This document shows positions 5,043 to 5,696 of a stretch of DNA of 5,696 nucleotides, piece after piece. The stretch spans positions 1 to 5,696 of the forward strand of contig JAEYXM010000077.1 of NCBI GenBank assembly GCA_023428465.1, in the 5' to 3' direction. The stretch comes from Actinomycetes bacterium. Lineage in GTDB: Bacteria; Actinomycetota; Actinomycetes; Actinomycetales; Cellulomonadaceae. The translations under genes and the position numbers were made by a program. The stretch's first letter is position 1. Each line of letters starts with the position of its first letter. The notes under the pieces were generated by a model, which was not told the origin of the DNA, did no database searches, and was given only the letters and a program-made list of their open reading frames with translations.

Positions 5043-5696
5043 ACCCCGTCGTCATGCAGCTCACCCGTCGCGGCCTCCTCGGCCGCAAGCGCGCCGTGCT
5101 GCTCGTGCTCCTGCCCGTCGTCCTGCTGCTCCTCGCACTGCTCGTGCGGTGGGCGTCCGGTGGGGACACGTTCTCCGCGGTGAACCTCGTCGACGGCTTC
5201 GGCCTCGGCACGCTCCTGCCGCTCACGTGCCTGCTGATCGGGACCGGCGTCGTCGGGACGGAGATCGACGACGGCTCGATCGTGTACCTGCTCGCCAAGC
5301 CCATCCCGCGGCGGACCATCCTGACGTCCAAGCTGTTCGTCGCCTGGGCCGCGGCGCTCGTGTTCGCGGCGCTGCCCATCGTGCTCGCGACCGTGATCGC
5401 GGCAGAGTCCCCCGGGTCGCTGACCGGCGCGTACGCCGTGACCGCGGTCCTCGCCGCGCTCGCGTACACCACGGTGTTCGTCGCGGTGTCGGTGCTCTCG
5501 CGCAACGCCGTGATCATCGGCCTGCTGTACGCGCTGCTGTGGGAGACGATCCTCGGCGGGTACGTGCCCGGCATCAAGAACGCGAGCATCCGGCAGTGGG
5601 CGCTCACCGCGGCGGAGGCGATCCTCGGCGAGGACCGCGCCGCACTGCTGCGCGTCGAGTCGGCCGTGAGCCTGCCCGCGGGCCTGATCCTCCTGG
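5039..5696 (+). CDS. ABC-2 type transporter permease, second module, 5' part
   Basis: ATG at 5039 overlaps the preceding stop (ATGA), and the frame stays open to the window edge, giving 219 residues without a stop. After a basic N-terminus ('LTRRGLLGRKRA', 8-19) come likely spans at about 19-37, 54-75, 98-120, 130-152 and 156-175, with another beginning near 208. The cytoplasmic loop 'EIDDGSIVYLLAKPIPRRTI' (75-94) is the ABC-2 family signature: an acidic start, G-S/T, a short coupling helix and a K/S-P-x-x-R element before the third span. It lacks the long N-terminal extension of the first permease. Families of this kind usually run to about 240-280 residues, so only the last part is probably missing. 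The nearest ribosome binding site is a weak GGTGG (5030-5034), so initiation probably depends on re-initiation by ribosomes finishing the ATPase gene. Confidence 0.88.
   Translation, partial: MNPVVMQLTRRGLLGRKRAVLLVLLPVVLLLLALLVRWASGGDTFSAVNLVDGFGLGTLLPLTCLLIGTGVVGTEIDDGSIVYLLAKPIPRRTILTSKLFVAWAAALVFAALPIVLATVIAAESPGSLTGAYAVTAVLAALAYTTVFVAVSVLSRNAVIIGLLYALLWETILGGYVPGIKNASIRQWALTAAEAILGEDRAALLRVESAVSLPAGLILL

Overview
The window is very GC-rich DNA with strong G/C preference at third codon positions, GTG starts and overlapping genes. This suggests a high-GC actinobacterium, possibly a Micrococcales or Cellulomonadaceae-like organism; that placement is inferred from composition and gene style, not from a marker gene. 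All six coding sequences I can support are on the plus strand. The first is cut by the left edge and the last by the right edge.

Layout. Positions 1-552 hold the C-terminal 183 residues of a VOC-superfamily (glyoxalase / extradiol dioxygenase fold) protein of the CatE-like two-module type, followed directly by a hairpin (554-579). Positions 622-2170 hold a tandem duplication of a secreted lipoprotein gene: 237 aa at 659-1372 and 232 aa at 1472-2170. The copies share about 65% identity over an ungapped 164-residue C-terminal domain. They also share a conserved noncoding leader that starts at a -10-like hexamer exactly 37 nt before each ATG. A strong GC hairpin (2190-2220) closes this block.

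Positions 2289-5696 hold a tightly packed operon in the order ATPase, permease, ATPase, permease, encoding two ABC-2 type transporter modules. Neighbouring genes overlap by 14, 4 and 4 nt, so translational coupling is likely throughout. Each ATPase has Walker A, signature, Walker B, D-loop and H-loop plus a C-terminal accessory domain, and both carry Pro-Glu where the Q-loop glutamine is expected. The permeases are multi-span membrane proteins of the ABC-2 family; the second runs off the window. The likely role is export of, or self-protection from, an unidentified substrate, with ATPase/permease pairs forming one heteromeric or two separate transporters.

The most interesting points are the lipoprotein pair with its duplicated leader and diverged ribosome binding sites, a possible 11-codon leader ORF ending one base before the first ABC gene, and the shared Q-loop substitution. 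Nothing here is clearly a new type of system. No RNA genes, CRISPR arrays, insertion sequences or attachment sites were seen. No gene-free stretch exceeds about 120 bases.
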